Shown here: positions 4,960-5,660 of the stretch, piece after piece
Layout: each line of letters starts with the position of its first letter
Numbering within the stretch: the first letter of the stretch is position 1
DNA from: Bryobacterales bacterium
GTDB lineage: Bacteria; Acidobacteriota; Terriglobia; Bryobacterales; Bryobacteraceae
Assembly: GCA_003164075.1 (NCBI GenBank)
Contig: PLRZ01000615.1
Span: 1,595-7,254 of the forward strand
Direction of reading: 5' to 3'
Length of the DNA: 5,660 nt
The notes under the pieces: model-generated
Database searches by the model: none
What the model was told of the DNA's origin: nothing
What the model saw: only the letters and a program-made list of their open reading frames with translations
Translations under genes and position numbers: made by a program

Positions 4960-5187
4960 TCAGCGGAAGACGGCGCGTTGCAGGTTTACCAGGTCCTGCC
5001 GCATGCCGTAAGAATAGGGCGCCATAAAGACGTTGGCGGCAAACCAGATGGTGCTCACCGACAGAAGCGCGCGCGTCACCCTGTTCTTGCCGAAAATCAG
5101 CCGTAAAACGATGGCGCCCAGGAACGGCGTGACGGCCGTCACTACCCGGGCATAGGGTGTGAGCTGGTCGAAAATCCTCCCCAACAT
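4960..5187 (-). CDS. Small membrane protein of unknown function
   Basis: I do not recognise a family. The 75-aa product has two likely membrane segments, about residues 15-33 (VVTAVTPFLGAIVLRLIFG) and 40-57 (RALLSVSTIWFAANVFMA), separated by a short basic loop (KNRVT), and a charged C-terminal end (DLVNLQRAVFR). The composition is protein-like and unlike the Arg/Pro-rich shadow frames around it. A longer minus-strand frame over the same region and into dnaG is a shadow. There is no Shine-Dalgarno before the ATG at 5187, but TACACT (5194-5199) sits just upstream, so the message may be leaderless. It is divergent from dnaG with 112 bp between them. Confidence 0.6.
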   Translation of the reverse strand: MLGRIFDQLTPYARVVTAVTPFLGAIVLRLIFGKNRVTRALLSVSTIWFAANVFMAPYSYGMRQDLVNLQRAVFR

Positions 5188-5193
5188 GGCAAG

Positions 5194-5224
5194 AGTGTAT
5201 CGTGAGCCCTCTCACGCGGATCAA
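5194..5224 (-). promoter_or_regulatory. Possible promoter of the small membrane-protein gene
   Basis: On the minus strand, TTGATC (5219-5224) and TACACT (5194-5199) are separated by 19 bp. The -10 would place the transcription start at about 5187, the first base of the ATG. The spacer contains the inverted repeat CGTGAG-AGGG-CTCACG (5201-5216). The spacing is long and both hexamers are weak, so this is tentative. Confidence 0.35.
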
Positions 5225-5299
5225 GCTATCAATGGTTAGGATCGGGCTGTTTACCGCGGTGGATCGGATGCGTGCGGGATAATAGACCAGAAGAACGTC

Positions 5300-5660
5300 A
5301 TGGACTTCGCCCAGGAGCTTAAATCCCGCGTCGATATCGTCTCCGTCATCGGGGAACGGGTGCGGCTCAAGAAGGCCGGCGCCAATAACTATCAGGGTCT
5401 GTGTCCTTTCCACACCGAAAAGACTCCCTCCTTTTCGGTTTCCGCCACCAAGCAGTTTTACTACTGTTTCGGCTGTCAGGCCAAGGGCGACGTACTGAAG
5501 TTCGTCATGGAACTGGAAGGCCTGACGTTTTTTGAAGCCCTGAAGGAACTGGCCGAGCGCAATGGCATCCCCATGCCCAAGCGCGCGCAGTACGCCGATG
5601 ACGAGTCGCGGCTGCGCGAGGCGGTGTTTCAGATGCACGAGATCGCGGGGGAGAGTTTTC
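5300..5660 (+). CDS. dnaG: DNA primase, N-terminal part (partial, runs off the right edge)
   Basis: The first 120 residues of DnaG are present; DnaG makes the RNA primers for replication. The start MDFAQELKSRVDIVSVIGERVRLKKAG is typical for the family. The CHC2-type zinc ribbon is complete: C35 and H38 in CPFH, C56 and C59 in CFGC, with the usual EKTPSFSVS between them. It is followed by GDVLKFVMELEGLTFFEALKELAERNGI, the conserved segment after the zinc domain. The catalytic TOPRIM domain and the helicase-binding domain lie beyond the window. The ATG at 5300 is preceded only by a weak purine stretch (AGAAGAA). A GATAAT hexamer at 5278-5283 could be a -10 box, without a clear -35. It is divergent from the small membrane-protein gene. 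Confidence 0.97.
   Translation, partial: MDFAQELKSRVDIVSVIGERVRLKKAGANNYQGLCPFHTEKTPSFSVSATKQFYYCFGCQAKGDVLKFVMELEGLTFFEALKELAERNGIPMPKRAQYADDESRLREAVFQMHEIAGESF

Noticed and set aside
4904..5638. Minus-strand frame across the small membrane-protein gene and dnaG
   Set aside because: It is antisense to the conserved zinc-ribbon part of dnaG and out of frame with the hydrophobic small protein; it has no domain-like features.
1..5660. CRISPR array, rRNA or transposase gene
   Set aside because: No regularly spaced repeat series, rRNA-like sequence or transposase-like protein is visible on either strand.

Overview
The window looks like a piece of a GC-rich chromosome from an Acidobacteriota bacterium, probably the Bryobacterales/Solibacter lineage. 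That assignment is an inference from protein style and from the repeat type near 4742-4920; no marker in the window proves it. Most of the content is housekeeping: recA, an HU-type DNA-binding protein, tatA and the 5' end of dnaG, with a two-component system at the left edge.

Left block (1-1552, minus strand): a small secreted protein of unknown function, then an OmpR/CusR-type response regulator, then the start of its sensor kinase, which runs off the window. All three point the same way with short gaps and could be one transcription unit. A 78-bp divergent promoter region separates this block from recA.

Middle block (1631-4290, plus strand): full-length recA; a 352-bp spacer without a credible gene but rich in inverted and direct repeats; a second, shortened RecA-type ATPase (247 aa) that keeps the ATP-site residues but lacks the RecA C-terminal domain and has a changed DNA-binding loop L2; then an HU gene with its own well-formed sigma70-type promoter. 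A strong hairpin with A- and T-runs on its two sides ends HU and probably also the convergent tatA.

Right block (4418-5660): tatA on the minus strand, a 344-bp gene-free stretch holding a near-perfect inverted pair of 39-bp repeats, a small predicted membrane protein on the minus strand, and the N-terminal zinc-binding part of DNA primase (dnaG) on the plus strand, running off the window.

Taken together, recA, the RecA paralog, HU and dnaG form a neighbourhood concerned with DNA recombination, packaging and replication. The most unusual element is the tandem truncated RecA paralog, with the structured spacer separating it from recA.
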